Assembly: GCA_021773395.1 (NCBI GenBank)
Contig: JAJFKB010000002.1
Span: 660,582 to 724,581, forward strand
Direction: 5' to 3'
DNA length: 64,000 nucleotides
Source: Gammaproteobacteria bacterium
Lineage (GTDB): Bacteria > Pseudomonadota > Gammaproteobacteria > Pseudomonadales > IMCC2047
Both the position numbers and the translations under genes were made by a program. This document shows, one piece after another, positions 1-8,432 of this stretch; the stretch's first letter is position 1, and the number at the start of each line of letters is the position of its first letter. The notes beneath the pieces are model-generated. The model did not search any database. It was not told the origin of the DNA and was given only the letters and a program-made list of their open reading frames with translations.

Positions 1-1168
1 GAAACCAAAGCACCTGGTCTGCTTCACGGCTGACACTGGCAAGTTGCCCTTTATGAATGCCCATTCGCATAGTATTGGAACGCGGCTCTATTACAGCGAA
101 AATCCGTGCGCTGCCCACCTGTTTTCTCAAGCCATCCAGAGTTGTAGCAATCGCTGTTGGATGATGGGCAAAATCGTCGTAGACGCTCACGCCGTCAATC
201 TGGCCAACCTTTTCCATACGACGTTTGACCCCTAGAAATTCAGATAACGCTGCAACGGCCTGATCTGGCAATACACCCACATGATGCGCCGCTGCGATCG
301 CCGACAGGGCATTACTCATGTTGTGGCGCCCCAAATGCTCCCAACGAACCTCGCCGATTTTACTGCCCTGAAAATGCACGCTAAATTGACTGCCATCCGG
401 GACGATTGGAAAAGCTTGCCAGAGCGAGTTTTTACCCTCTCCAATTCCACAAAATTGTACGGGTGTCCAACAGCCCATATCAAGCACGTCAGCAATATTG
501 CGATCTGCTTCGGGCGCTATCACCAGGCCCTCACCGGGAAGGGTTCTCACTAGATGGTGGAATTGGCGCTTAATGGCCGTCAAGTCATCAAATATATCCG
601 CATGGTCAAATTCAAGGTTATTTAGCACAGCAGTACGTGGGCGGTAGTGGATAAATTTTGAGCGTTTATCAAAAAACGCGGTATCGTACTCATCGGCTTC
701 TATCGCAAAAAAGGGAGTCTCTCCCAACCTTGCAGAAACCCCAAAATTCTTGGGTACTCCACCGATCAGAAACCCAGGCGACATGCCGGCATACTCTAAA
801 ATCCACGCCAGCATACTAGTGGTCGTCGTTTTACCGTGAGTTCCGGCAACCGCCAGAACCCACTTATCCTTAAGTACCTGCTCTGCCAGCCATTGTGGGC
901 CCGATATGTAGGGCAGCCCTTTATTTAACAGATATTCGACAGCCGGGTTTCCCCGTGACATGGCATTACCAACCACTACCTGATCGGCACCCAGCATATG
1001 TTCAGCATGATAACCTTGCATCAGCTCTATGCCCGCCATTTCCAACTGCGTACTCATCGGCGGATAGACATTCTGATCCGAACCACTCACTTCAAAACCC
1101 AGCTGCTTTGCTATAAGCGCCAGGCTACCCATAAAGGTGCCGCAAACACCTAGAATATGTATATGCAT
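1..1168 (-). CDS. mpl: UDP-N-acetylmuramate:L-alanyl-gamma-D-glutamyl-meso-DAP ligase, C-terminus outside window
   Basis: Cytoplasmic murein-recycling ligase that attaches recovered tripeptide to UDP-MurNAc. The minus strand reads from an ATG at 1168 to base 1 without a stop, giving about 389 of the roughly 450 residues usual for Mpl; the C-terminus is cut by the window edge. The N-terminus MHIHILGVCGTFMG is the Rossmann motif of Mpl. GTHGKTTTTSML at about residue 109 is the Mur-ligase ATP P-loop, and EADEYD near residue 157 is another family motif. MurC would be longer and differ at the N-terminus. The gene is divergent from the phosphofructokinase gene. Confidence 0.93.
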   Translation of the reverse strand, partial: MHIHILGVCGTFMGSLALIAKQLGFEVSGSDQNVYPPMSTQLEMAGIELMQGYHAEHMLGADQVVVGNAMSRGNPAVEYLLNKGLPYISGPQWLAEQVLKDKWVLAVAGTHGKTTTTSMLAWILEYAGMSPGFLIGGVPKNFGVSARLGETPFFAIEADEYDTAFFDKRSKFIHYRPRTAVLNNLEFDHADIFDDLTAIKRQFHHLVRTLPGEGLVIAPEADRNIADVLDMGCWTPVQFCGIGEGKNSLWQAFPIVPDGSQFSVHFQGSKIGEVRWEHLGRHNMSNALSAIAAAHHVGVLPDQAVAALSEFLGVKRRMEKVGQIDGVSVYDDFAHHPTAIATTLDGLRKQVGSARIFAVIEPRSNTMRMGIHKGQLASVSREADQVLWF

Positions 1169-1477
1169 CCCTATCCCACTCTCGTCTACCCTTTTCAGTA
1201 TTAGTTTGATAACTTAATTTGCTTGATAACTTACACAAACCAATCCGACTGGGTCATCAATCACCATTCGACAGCTATTATGCCGACGAATATTCATAAT
1301 TGACAGCGCCCGGCTTGCTATCGCCGCGCTCAGACCTATCGGCAAGTTAAATAGCACATCAAAACACCAGCAACTGTTAAATTTTGCATGAATCTGCCTG
1401 CCTATCGATCACAAAATAGAGTATTATCCGAACCAAATTTTCTTCACATAAACCGAACACGGAAAAACTATTGAGCC
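1169..1477. other. Divergent intergenic region with an 11-bp direct repeat
   Basis: This 309-base gap separates mpl (minus) from the phosphofructokinase gene (plus). It holds two copies of TTGATAACTTA at 1206-1216 and 1223-1233, 17 bases apart, which could be operator half-sites close to the mpl start. A TATTAT at 1422-1427 could be a -10 box for the plus-strand gene, but no good -35 box is placed for it. No ORF is credible here. Confidence 0.4.
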
Positions 1478-2740
1478 ATGGTTAAAAATGCCTTTTATGC
1501 ACAGTCGGGCGGTGTAACAGCGGTGATCAATGCCAGTGCTTGTGCTGTAATTGAAACAGCACGTAAACATCCCGATAAAATCGGCAAAGTGTACGCAGGC
1601 GCCAATGGTATTCTGGGCGCACTTTATGAAAATTTAATTGACACCTCACTGGAAAGCAAAGCATCAATCGCTGCGCTCCAGCATACACCAGGTGGAGCAT
1701 TTGGCTCCTGCCGCTATAAGCTCAAAGATATTGAATCTCATCGGGACGAGTACGAGCGACTTATTGAAGTATTTAAAGCTCATAATATCGGTTATTTTTT
1801 CTATAACGGTGGCGGTGATTCCTCCGACACCGCCTATAAGGTTTCCCAGCTCAGTGAAAAAATGGGCTACCCACTAAGCTGTATCGGCATTCCAAAAACC
1901 GTCGATAATGATCTTCCTTTTACCGACAATTGCCCTGGATTTGGTTCGGTCGCTAAATATGTAGCGGTATCAGTGAAAGAAGCCAGCCTGGACATCGAAT
2001 CGATGTGCGAGTCATCAACCAAGGTATTTATCATGGAGGTCATGGGCCGCCATGCAGGATGGATTGCAGCGGCCGGCGGATTGGCCTCCGCCGCAGAGGG
2101 TGAAGGGCCACCGCATGTTATTATTTTCCCGGAAACCCCCTTTGTAAAAGCAGCCTTCCTGGAAGCCGTGCAAAACGCCGTCGATAAAGATGGTTATTGC
2201 GTTATAGTGGTTTCGGAAGGCGCCCGATACGAAGATGGCACCTTCCTCGCCGATGCAGGCACACTGGACGCATTTGGGCATACACAGCTAGGCGGTGTTG
2301 CCACTACGCTTGCCCAATTCGTCAAAAACGAATTGGGCCACAAATATCATTATGCTGTTGCCGACTATCTGCAGCGGTCTGCGCGCCACATAGCATCCTC
2401 CGTGGATCTTGAGCAAGCCTATGCCGTAGGAAAAGCCGCAGTCGAATACGCCATTGCCGGCCGCAATGCGGTCATGCCCATCATTGTTCGCGATCAGACC
2501 AAATCCTATAGTTGGCATATTGATCAGGTTGATCTGTCCCGGGTCGCCAATGTTGAAAAGAAAATGCCCGCCGACTTTATTTCAGCTGATGGCTTCGGGA
2601 TCACACAAAAGGCACGAGATTACCTTTCTCCCCTCATCAAGGGTGAAGCTTACCCACCCTACGAGTCGGGATTACCTTGTTATGTTCGTCTGAAAAATAC
2701 ACAGATCCCCAAAAAACTGCCCCCATTTGTGGCCAGGTAA
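1478..2740 (+). CDS. pfp: Pyrophosphate-dependent 6-phosphofructokinase
   Basis: Phosphorylates fructose 6-phosphate, and reversibly dephosphorylates fructose 1,6-bisphosphate, using PPi rather than ATP. The 420 residues fit the longer PPi-PFK clade. NGGGDSSDTA (near residue 110) replaces the GGDGS loop of ATP enzymes and puts an Asp where ATP-PFK has Gly. PKTVDND (near residue 139) carries the Lys that marks PPi enzymes (ATP enzymes have PGTIDND). MGRHAGW is the sugar-phosphate binding motif. The pyrophosphatase gene follows 108 bases downstream on the same strand. Donor specificity is inferred from these two positions. Confidence 0.88.
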   Translation: MVKNAFYAQSGGVTAVINASACAVIETARKHPDKIGKVYAGANGILGALYENLIDTSLESKASIAALQHTPGGAFGSCRYKLKDIESHRDEYERLIEVFKAHNIGYFFYNGGGDSSDTAYKVSQLSEKMGYPLSCIGIPKTVDNDLPFTDNCPGFGSVAKYVAVSVKEASLDIESMCESSTKVFIMEVMGRHAGWIAAAGGLASAAEGEGPPHVIIFPETPFVKAAFLEAVQNAVDKDGYCVIVVSEGARYEDGTFLADAGTLDAFGHTQLGGVATTLAQFVKNELGHKYHYAVADYLQRSARHIASSVDLEQAYAVGKAAVEYAIAGRNAVMPIIVRDQTKSYSWHIDQVDLSRVANVEKKMPADFISADGFGITQKARDYLSPLIKGEAYPPYESGLPCYVRLKNTQIPKKLPPFVAR

Positions 2741-2748
2741 ACAGCAAA

Positions 2749-2778
2749 TTGGTATTCCGTGGCGCAACAATTTATAAT
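2749..2778 (+). promoter_or_regulatory. Candidate sigma-70 promoter for ppa
   Basis: TTGGTA at 2749-2754 and a perfect TATAAT at 2773-2778 are separated by 18 bases and followed by a GC-rich GCGCGC discriminator. It lies just after the phosphofructokinase stop, so ppa can probably be transcribed on its own, with a leader of about 65 bases. Confidence 0.55.
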
Positions 2779-2848
2779 GCGCGCTCGCTCCAGACCGCCT
2801 TTGCAGGCAGGTTCAACCCGTTTTATTACATAGATTAGGAAAATTGAA

Positions 2849-3385
2849 ATGAGTTTTAACAGCGTACCCGCGGGCAAAGAGATACCCAACGATATTTACG
2901 TAATCATCGAAATCCCCGCAAACAGCCCTCCGGTTAAGTATGAAATTGATAAAGATTCTGACACTCTGTTTGTCGACCGTTTCATGACGGCACCCATGTT
3001 TTATCCGGCAAACTATGGTTACATTAACAACACGCTGGCTGACGATGGTGATGCGCTGGATGTATTGGTGGTAACTCCCTATCCGGTGGAATCTGGTTCT
3101 GTTATCCGGTGCCGCCCTATCGGTATTCTGAATATGACCGACGAGGCTGGAGAGGATGCCAAACTGGTTGCCGTACCCCATGAAAAACTCAGCAAAGAAT
3201 ATCGTAACGTTCATGAGATTTCTGATCTTCCAGAATTACTGGTCAACCAGATCAAACACTTTTTTGAAAATTACAAAACTCTGGAAGAAGGCAAATGGGT
3301 TAAGGTTGAAGACTGGGCTGATAGCGCCGCTGCCAAAAAAGCGATTGAGGTTTCTGTCAAAGCCTATGAAGAAACAAAATCCTAG
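2849..3385 (+). CDS. ppa: Soluble inorganic pyrophosphatase (family I)
   Basis: Hydrolyses PPi to phosphate in the cytoplasm, pulling biosynthetic reactions forward. The 178-residue length is normal for the family I enzyme. [10 protein letters not shown] matches the family signature D-x-D-x-x-D that binds the metal ions, and [13 protein letters not shown] lies just before it. An AGGA ribosome site precedes the ATG. It sits next to a PPi-consuming phosphofructokinase, so the two neighbours compete for the same substrate. Confidence 0.95.
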   Translation: MSFNSVPAGKEIPNDIYVIIEIPANSPPVKYEIDKDSDTLFVDRFMTAPMFYPANYGYINNTLADDGDALDVLVVTPYPVESGSVIRCRPIGILNMTDEAGEDAKLVAVPHEKLSKEYRNVHEISDLPELLVNQIKHFFENYKTLEEGKWVKVEDWADSAAAKKAIEVSVKAYEETKS

Positions 3386-3415
3386 CTCAGACAGGAGCTC
3401 AGTTGTTCGTCCTCT

Positions 3416-4123
3416 CTAGCTCTCTTCAGAAGAGGTCAAAAAGCTCCTTAGCTGCTCACCCAAACCTTTGCAGGCGTTGGCTTTTACCCTCGCCAGCAAA
3501 GGGATTGGCACCACAACAGCCGGCATATAGGATGTACCTTTAGCGTCCGCTTTGATTTTCCCAACCGTTGTCAGGTTTTTGAAATCCCAAATTGACGCCT
3601 CGTACAAAGATTCGTCATCCCAGGTACCAAATCCCAGACACCCTCCACCACCAGGCCCGATGGAACAGGCGATTGACCCCGCTGAGCTGGTTCGTTCTGT
3701 CGATCCATCAACCCAGACAATATAGCGAATACCCAATTCCGTTATACGCTCTGCTATCTGCTCTCTTTGCAACAGGTTGTTCAACCCCTCAAGATGTACC
3801 GGAGCTGTTCGAGGTTCAAACCAGGGGTAAAGGTTGTCCGCAAACTCCTGTTCCGGGATAACACTCACATTAGCTTTCTGTCCACTAATTTCACCGCCTA
3901 TACACTGAACAAAATCAAGCTCCGTTTCATAATCGCTTTTGTGCCGGCGCCCCAGAACCACAATTGACTCACTCTTCGTTATTCCGGTATAGCCCTGCCT
4001 CATTTCATTTATGGTTGTGGTAGTACAGCCTGCCAGAACTACTGCTGCCGCCATTGCTGTCAGTGCAACAAGGCTTAGCTTAAGCCACCTAATGCGCTTA
4101 TTCAGATACAGTTTTCTGTTCAT
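3416..4123 (-). CDS. Lipoprotein of unknown function, end of the envelope gene cluster
   Basis: The family is not recognised. The 235 residues begin with a basic stretch and a hydrophobic segment ending in the lipobox LAGC (Cys near residue 32), so the mature protein should be lipid-anchored. The mature part contains ERITELGIRYIVWVDGST and a Gly-rich stretch with paired Cys (SIACSIGPGGGGCLGFG). It is the last gene of the minus-strand cluster starting near 16932, and is convergent with ppa. Its layout resembles the next lipoprotein upstream only in being short and anchored. Confidence 0.75.
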   Translation of the reverse strand: MNRKLYLNKRIRWLKLSLVALTAMAAAVVLAGCTTTTINEMRQGYTGITKSESIVVLGRRHKSDYETELDFVQCIGGEISGQKANVSVIPEQEFADNLYPWFEPRTAPVHLEGLNNLLQREQIAERITELGIRYIVWVDGSTERTSSAGSIACSIGPGGGGCLGFGTWDDESLYEASIWDFKNLTTVGKIKADAKGTSYMPAVVVPIPLLARVKANACKGLGEQLRSFLTSSEES

Positions 4124-4221
4124 GCAACCTCCACTAATTGAATCAGGTTTCTAGCACATTCACAAAAGCACGCCAACTATGTTGATGTCCTGTTCACCGT
4201 TCACTCACTACCGGCGATATC

Positions 4222-4932
4222 TTATTCTCGCAACATTTTTTCAGTTTCGGCAATTGACTGATCAAGCATTGCAGCCGCCTTGTTGCTATGCGGATAAACG
4301 GCTTCCGTCGACATATCACCCGCACCCTTGTTTAATTCGTCGTTCAGCCACCTGCGCAGTTTTGGCACTCGGTTAAAACTGGTTGCGAAATTAGCGCCCG
4401 CATCTCGCAGCGCCACTATAGCCGCTTGCTCCAATGCCTCTTCACGCGATTTCATAAAAGCTTTAGGCGTCTTGCCATAGGCGGTAATCGGCCAGTTTAG
4501 CAAGGGTGCACCGGCCGCCGAATAAAGTCTCATTTTATATTTCACCCAAACCTCAAAGATCTGGCTTCGCGTTTCCCTGGGAATGGTAAATTGCAACTCC
4601 TCAACCTCGGGTGCCAACACTGCGTTTACCTTTATTGGAGCGCTATTGGATGGCAAAACTGAGAGTTGCCGGGTCTCTGAAAAAAACTGGGCAAACAGCG
4701 TATCAAACAACCGTACCTGAGACGAACCGGTACTGATACTATAATTCCCCTTCTTTTTGTCTTCTATTTCGTAGTTGTAATTGCGGAACTCTTCTGAATA
4801 ATAAACACCCATCTTGAGCGGCATCTGTTCCACCAACGGATCGGGGAAATGCCCATCAACGTGCACTACTGTACCCCCACAGCCAATCAATAGCGCAACC
4901 AAAATGAACAATATTGTGTGCATCATAAGCAA
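4222..4932 (-). CDS. Lipoprotein of unknown function
   Basis: This 236-residue protein has a short signal ending in the lipobox LLIGC (Cys near residue 18). The mature part alternates beta-like stretches and ends in a helical, acidic tail (AETEKMLRE). No family is recognised. It follows the second von Willebrand gene with a 66-base gap on the same strand, which suggests it belongs to the same envelope assembly. Confidence 0.75.
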   Translation of the reverse strand: MLMMHTILFILVALLIGCGGTVVHVDGHFPDPLVEQMPLKMGVYYSEEFRNYNYEIEDKKKGNYSISTGSSQVRLFDTLFAQFFSETRQLSVLPSNSAPIKVNAVLAPEVEELQFTIPRETRSQIFEVWVKYKMRLYSAAGAPLLNWPITAYGKTPKAFMKSREEALEQAAIVALRDAGANFATSFNRVPKLRRWLNDELNKGAGDMSTEAVYPHSNKAAAMLDQSIAETEKMLRE

Positions 4933-4998
4933 TTAGACTCAATTATCCTGAGTGATTCCCTAAACTCACTAATTTAATTAGCCCTCCTGGTATAACCA

Positions 4999-5997
4999 TT
5001 ATCGAAATTCACGCAATCCCACAAAAGTACCACCGTTTCTAAATGTTAGTTCCCGCATAAGCGTGGCAAAACGAATCCCGGTTTTTTGTAAATCCTCACG
5101 CTGGGAGAACTGCACCGGAAAACCGATCGCATGAATTCTTACCCTTTTTTCACCCGCAGCATTGGCTGTATTTATCCTATCGACCGTATCAACGACATCC
5201 TCAATTGATTTACCGGTAAATTCATCACCAAACACATAAATACTGATTTTTTTATCTGGCTCATGGAACGCCCGAATCGCTCTGGTTATACCTTCCACAG
5301 GGCTGCTATTACTAAAAGGATTCCAGGTTCGCATCCTCTGGATGATGGCCTTTCGCCGGCCCGGACTATCCGGAATCCATTGCCCGCGATAACGGGAGAA
5401 CATATAGTCTCCCATATCGTTTAAAACCTGAATCCCCTTGACTTTCGGGTAGATATTAAGAGTCGCAATCAGCTGCTCCTGCACCTTATCCCAACTATAA
5501 TTAAACATACTTCCGGAGGTATCAATCACAAAAATAATATACTCGCTATCCACGGGAATACCACCCACCAGATCATCCTTACGCCGATAGTCTTTACCAA
5601 GTAGACGCTGCATTTCAATCGTCATCGTTTGCTTTGCCAGTTGCAGCTGGCCGATTATTTTTGATTGGGTATCGGCGTCCAACCTTGACGCTTGGTACTG
5701 GGCTTCAATGCTCACCAGGTCCCCGCGCAAACGAGCCACCTTTTCGCGTAACACCGATAACTGTTCATTTTTAACTGTTAAATCTCGATTAAGAACCTTG
5801 GTTTCGCCGCGAATTTGAAATAGCTTTGCCTGTAAATCGGCTACCACTCCTTGCAAATCGACCCGTGTTTCCTCCAACACAACGGGTTCGACAATTTTTG
5901 TAATCATCAACAGCAGGATAATCGCCCCAAAGCCACAGCAAATAACATCCAGAAAAGAGATGCTAACGGTTTCTGCCTCTCGACGATTTATCCTCAT
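4999..5997 (-). CDS. Von Willebrand A protein with ExbD-like N-terminal anchor (B)
   Basis: Predicted inner-membrane protein of 332 residues. Residues 14-33 form one membrane segment opening with SFLDVICCGFGA. Its Asp17 sits where ExbD/TolR/MotB carry the ion-binding Asp. Residues about 45-135 look coiled-coil. A VWA domain follows, with the metal site D159-x-S161-x-S163, Ser at 231/232 in place of the usual Thr, and Asp258. Its start overlaps the stop of the preceding VWA gene in an ATGA, so the two are translationally coupled. A role as ion-driven plug or sensor is inferred from the neighbouring TolQ-type gene. Confidence 0.82.
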   Translation of the reverse strand: MRINRREAETVSISFLDVICCGFGAIILLLMITKIVEPVVLEETRVDLQGVVADLQAKLFQIRGETKVLNRDLTVKNEQLSVLREKVARLRGDLVSIEAQYQASRLDADTQSKIIGQLQLAKQTMTIEMQRLLGKDYRRKDDLVGGIPVDSEYIIFVIDTSGSMFNYSWDKVQEQLIATLNIYPKVKGIQVLNDMGDYMFSRYRGQWIPDSPGRRKAIIQRMRTWNPFSNSSPVEGITRAIRAFHEPDKKISIYVFGDEFTGKSIEDVVDTVDRINTANAAGEKRVRIHAIGFPVQFSQREDLQKTGIRFATLMRELTFRNGGTFVGLREFR

Positions 5998-7082
5998 GGC
6001 CAGTCCTTTGATGGACTAAGAAATGCTCCTCCGGTTGCCAACGCCAGCTTCCAATAACTCGATGCGGCCATTGGGTCCCCTTCCAGTGGCAGCAAGATAA
6101 CATTGACCGGGATACCTTTAGGTAACTCATCAATGGCCTGTTTGAACAGTTTGAGACGTTGCTTCCCTGACACCGTCGTAGCTTGTGGTTTGCGATCACC
6201 CTGCGTGGGCAACCCATCGGTAATCAAAATAATGTTGTCTGGCAGGGGCGCAAGGCGACGCACCGAGCGAAATAGATTTTCCAGACTGGTGCCATTTTCA
6301 GGAACCAGCGTTCTCAGACCATCCAGTGCTGTACCAAGCTGTTTGGTATTTTTGATTTCCAGCCAATCACCGTCCGAAGCCGGAACAAGTGGTTTAACCT
6401 GAGTATTGAAGGTATAGATTTGATACCAGCTATTCACCGGAAACTGGGCCATTAACCACTCAACTGCCCCCGTGGCTTGCTTCCACTTGGCAGAATTCAG
6501 CTTAACCTCATCTGACATATTGCGGCGTCGAAGAATATTGACGATGCTATGATCCAGCATACTGGCCGACATATCGAGCAATACCAGAATACGATTTCCG
6601 CCCAGCTTTAACCCGGTCAGATACTGCCGATCCCCTTCGCCCTGGACACGTCTTACCTTCGTACCTGTATTTTTCTTACTCTCGGCTTCCAGCCGTTTGT
6701 TTTCTGCCTCAAGCGACTTCAGATCAGATTTCAGCTTTTTAATCGTGTCACTTTGTATGGGCGTGTCTTTTAGGAACAGACTCAACTCCAGCCGTGACTT
6801 CTCAACGTCCGTTAGAATCCGACGCGATAAGCCCTGAGCTTCTACCACCTGTTGATCCACACGAGCGATGGTATTTCGTACCCGCACCAGACCCTCTTCA
6901 CCAACGCGGATATCTTCATCAAGCATATCCACCTCTGCCAGTAACGTTCTATTTACCTCTTCTGAGTGAACATTGGCGGCATGGTCGATCATGAGAAAAA
7001 TCAACACCACGGCGCCAAAACCACAGGACATAATATCCAGAAAAGAGAGGTTAAAAGTGGAAAAGCGCCGCTTGCGATGCAT
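5994..7082 (-). CDS. Von Willebrand A protein with ExbD-like N-terminal anchor (A)
   Basis: Has the same architecture as its downstream partner: a membrane segment at residues 12-32 beginning SFLDIMSCGFGA with Asp16, coiled coil at about 42-138, then a VWA domain. The metal-ion site is complete: D170-x-S172-x-S174, T265 and D289 (ITDG). The length is 362 residues. It lies nine bases after the FHA-like gene and overlaps the next VWA gene by four bases. The two proteins share the N-terminal motif but their VWA parts differ, which fits a heteromeric pair. Confidence 0.83.
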   Translation of the reverse strand: MHRKRRFSTFNLSFLDIMSCGFGAVVLIFLMIDHAANVHSEEVNRTLLAEVDMLDEDIRVGEEGLVRVRNTIARVDQQVVEAQGLSRRILTDVEKSRLELSLFLKDTPIQSDTIKKLKSDLKSLEAENKRLEAESKKNTGTKVRRVQGEGDRQYLTGLKLGGNRILVLLDMSASMLDHSIVNILRRRNMSDEVKLNSAKWKQATGAVEWLMAQFPVNSWYQIYTFNTQVKPLVPASDGDWLEIKNTKQLGTALDGLRTLVPENGTSLENLFRSVRRLAPLPDNIILITDGLPTQGDRKPQATTVSGKQRLKLFKQAIDELPKGIPVNVILLPLEGDPMAASSYWKLALATGGAFLSPSKDWP

Positions 7083-7091
7083 CAGGCCAGC

Positions 7092-8426
7092 CTAGGATTC
7101 GCGGACAACCAACAATCGCTGATGCCCATCCCCTACGATCAGCTCGTCTCCAGGTTTTAACACAGCATTTGAGCTGAGTGTCGCACCATTAACCCGAATA
7201 GATACGTCACTCTGGCGCTTAAGCAGCAGCTGGCTCTGCTCCAAAACAAACTCACAATAGATAGCATATAATTCGGCGTTATCGGTATTCAGTATTAACG
7301 ACCCGTCAGGACCAGAAGCGCCCACATATAGCTTGTCGCTCAGTTTAAAGGCCTTATCTCCATAAACAATATGGGTTGCCCGTTGCGTATCGGCTGTGAG
7401 CTGATCTGCAACTGGCTCTGGCTGATACAACTGACCATCAGGCAAGGGTAACGCAGTGACAAAACTTAAGGCTGCCTGATCTCGACAGATAAATGACAGG
7501 TTATTTTCACATCCCTGGTAGCAGGCCATATCCGACACCACCTGATAGCTGTTCAGCAAACCACAAAATCCTGGTAGCTGCGCCAATCTTGGGCTGACCA
7601 GAAGGCTTAAGCTATCGGTAACGCCACCCACTTCATGGAGCGCCTGCAACAGTTTCCGATATAAAGGCTGAACCTTTTCTACCACCTGTGATTTCAAAAG
7701 ACGCGCCTGAAAGCGATTCGCGGATCCGGTCATTTCCAAGAGCACCTCTTCCGTCTCAGCAAATGCTGCTAGCCACTGTGGCAGCTGACAATAAAGTGCC
7801 TGCTCGGATTGTGCATTATGTAAGGGGTCAAAACGACACTGCTCAATAAAGGTATCGGCGATCAACTGCACCCAGTAATCATTGAATTTTACCAAACCCA
7901 CATCGGAAGTGGTGACTACTGTGCCCCGCTGAACTTGCTCGGCGACTCTTAACTCGGTAATGACCAGCTGGTGCAGGTGTATGTCCAGATGATAGATCAG
8001 CGGCTGCAAGGTACTAACTGCAGCCGCTGCCACAGCGATATCCACTAACCCAACCACTTTAATCGAGCACTCCTTGGCAATACCCAGAAGTAACGAAAGC
8101 TGTTCATTGCTATAACTACCTGGCACCGCAAATATTACCTGGGGTGATTCTCCCAACTGCTCGGTGATCGCCTTAAGGTGTGCATAAACCAGATCGGCAT
8201 GATGCCTGTAATGGCTATTAGCTTGCGTTAATGGATCCAGACTTAATCTGTACCAGAACTGATTGTGAGATCTACGCGGGTGGATTCTGGCTTGGTTGAA
8301 AGCGACTTCGCCCACCGCTACTTTAGCATCATCGATCACAGCATAGCCTGGACCATGTGAAATGAGTTCTCCCGCACTGACCACCCGCAGGTCAGCATCT
8401 GTTATTTCGATAACATGCACGCTCAT
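7092..8426 (-). CDS. Degenerate actin/Hsp70-fold protein with C-terminal FHA-like domain
   Basis: This is a 444-residue protein with no signal peptide, so probably cytoplasmic. Residues about 95-140 (FAVPGSYSNEQ followed by VVGLVDIAVAAAA) resemble the Hsp70/actin stretch that ends in the NEPTAAA motif. SLLVSPRLAQLPG near residue 280 resembles the adenosine motif. The phosphate-binding Gly-rich loops are poor, so ATPase activity is doubtful. Residues about 350-444 read like an FHA fold, ending VNGATLSSNAVLKPGDELIVG, the typical S-x-x-NG and GD-x-I-x-x-G pattern. It sits six bases after the TolQ-type gene. Both domain calls are inferences from motif shape. Confidence 0.6.
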   Translation of the reverse strand: MSVHVIEITDADLRVVSAGELISHGPGYAVIDDAKVAVGEVAFNQARIHPRRSHNQFWYRLSLDPLTQANSHYRHHADLVYAHLKAITEQLGESPQVIFAVPGSYSNEQLSLLLGIAKECSIKVVGLVDIAVAAAAVSTLQPLIYHLDIHLHQLVITELRVAEQVQRGTVVTTSDVGLVKFNDYWVQLIADTFIEQCRFDPLHNAQSEQALYCQLPQWLAAFAETEEVLLEMTGSANRFQARLLKSQVVEKVQPLYRKLLQALHEVGGVTDSLSLLVSPRLAQLPGFCGLLNSYQVVSDMACYQGCENNLSFICRDQAALSFVTALPLPDGQLYQPEPVADQLTADTQRATHIVYGDKAFKLSDKLYVGASGPDGSLILNTDNAELYAIYCEFVLEQSQLLLKRQSDVSIRVNGATLSSNAVLKPGDELIVGDGHQRLLVVRES

Positions 8427-8432
8427 TTCATC

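Noticed and set aside
44-1116. Plus-strand ORFs at 44-235, 281-553 and 895-1116
   Set aside because: They are in other frames opposite the well-supported mpl gene.
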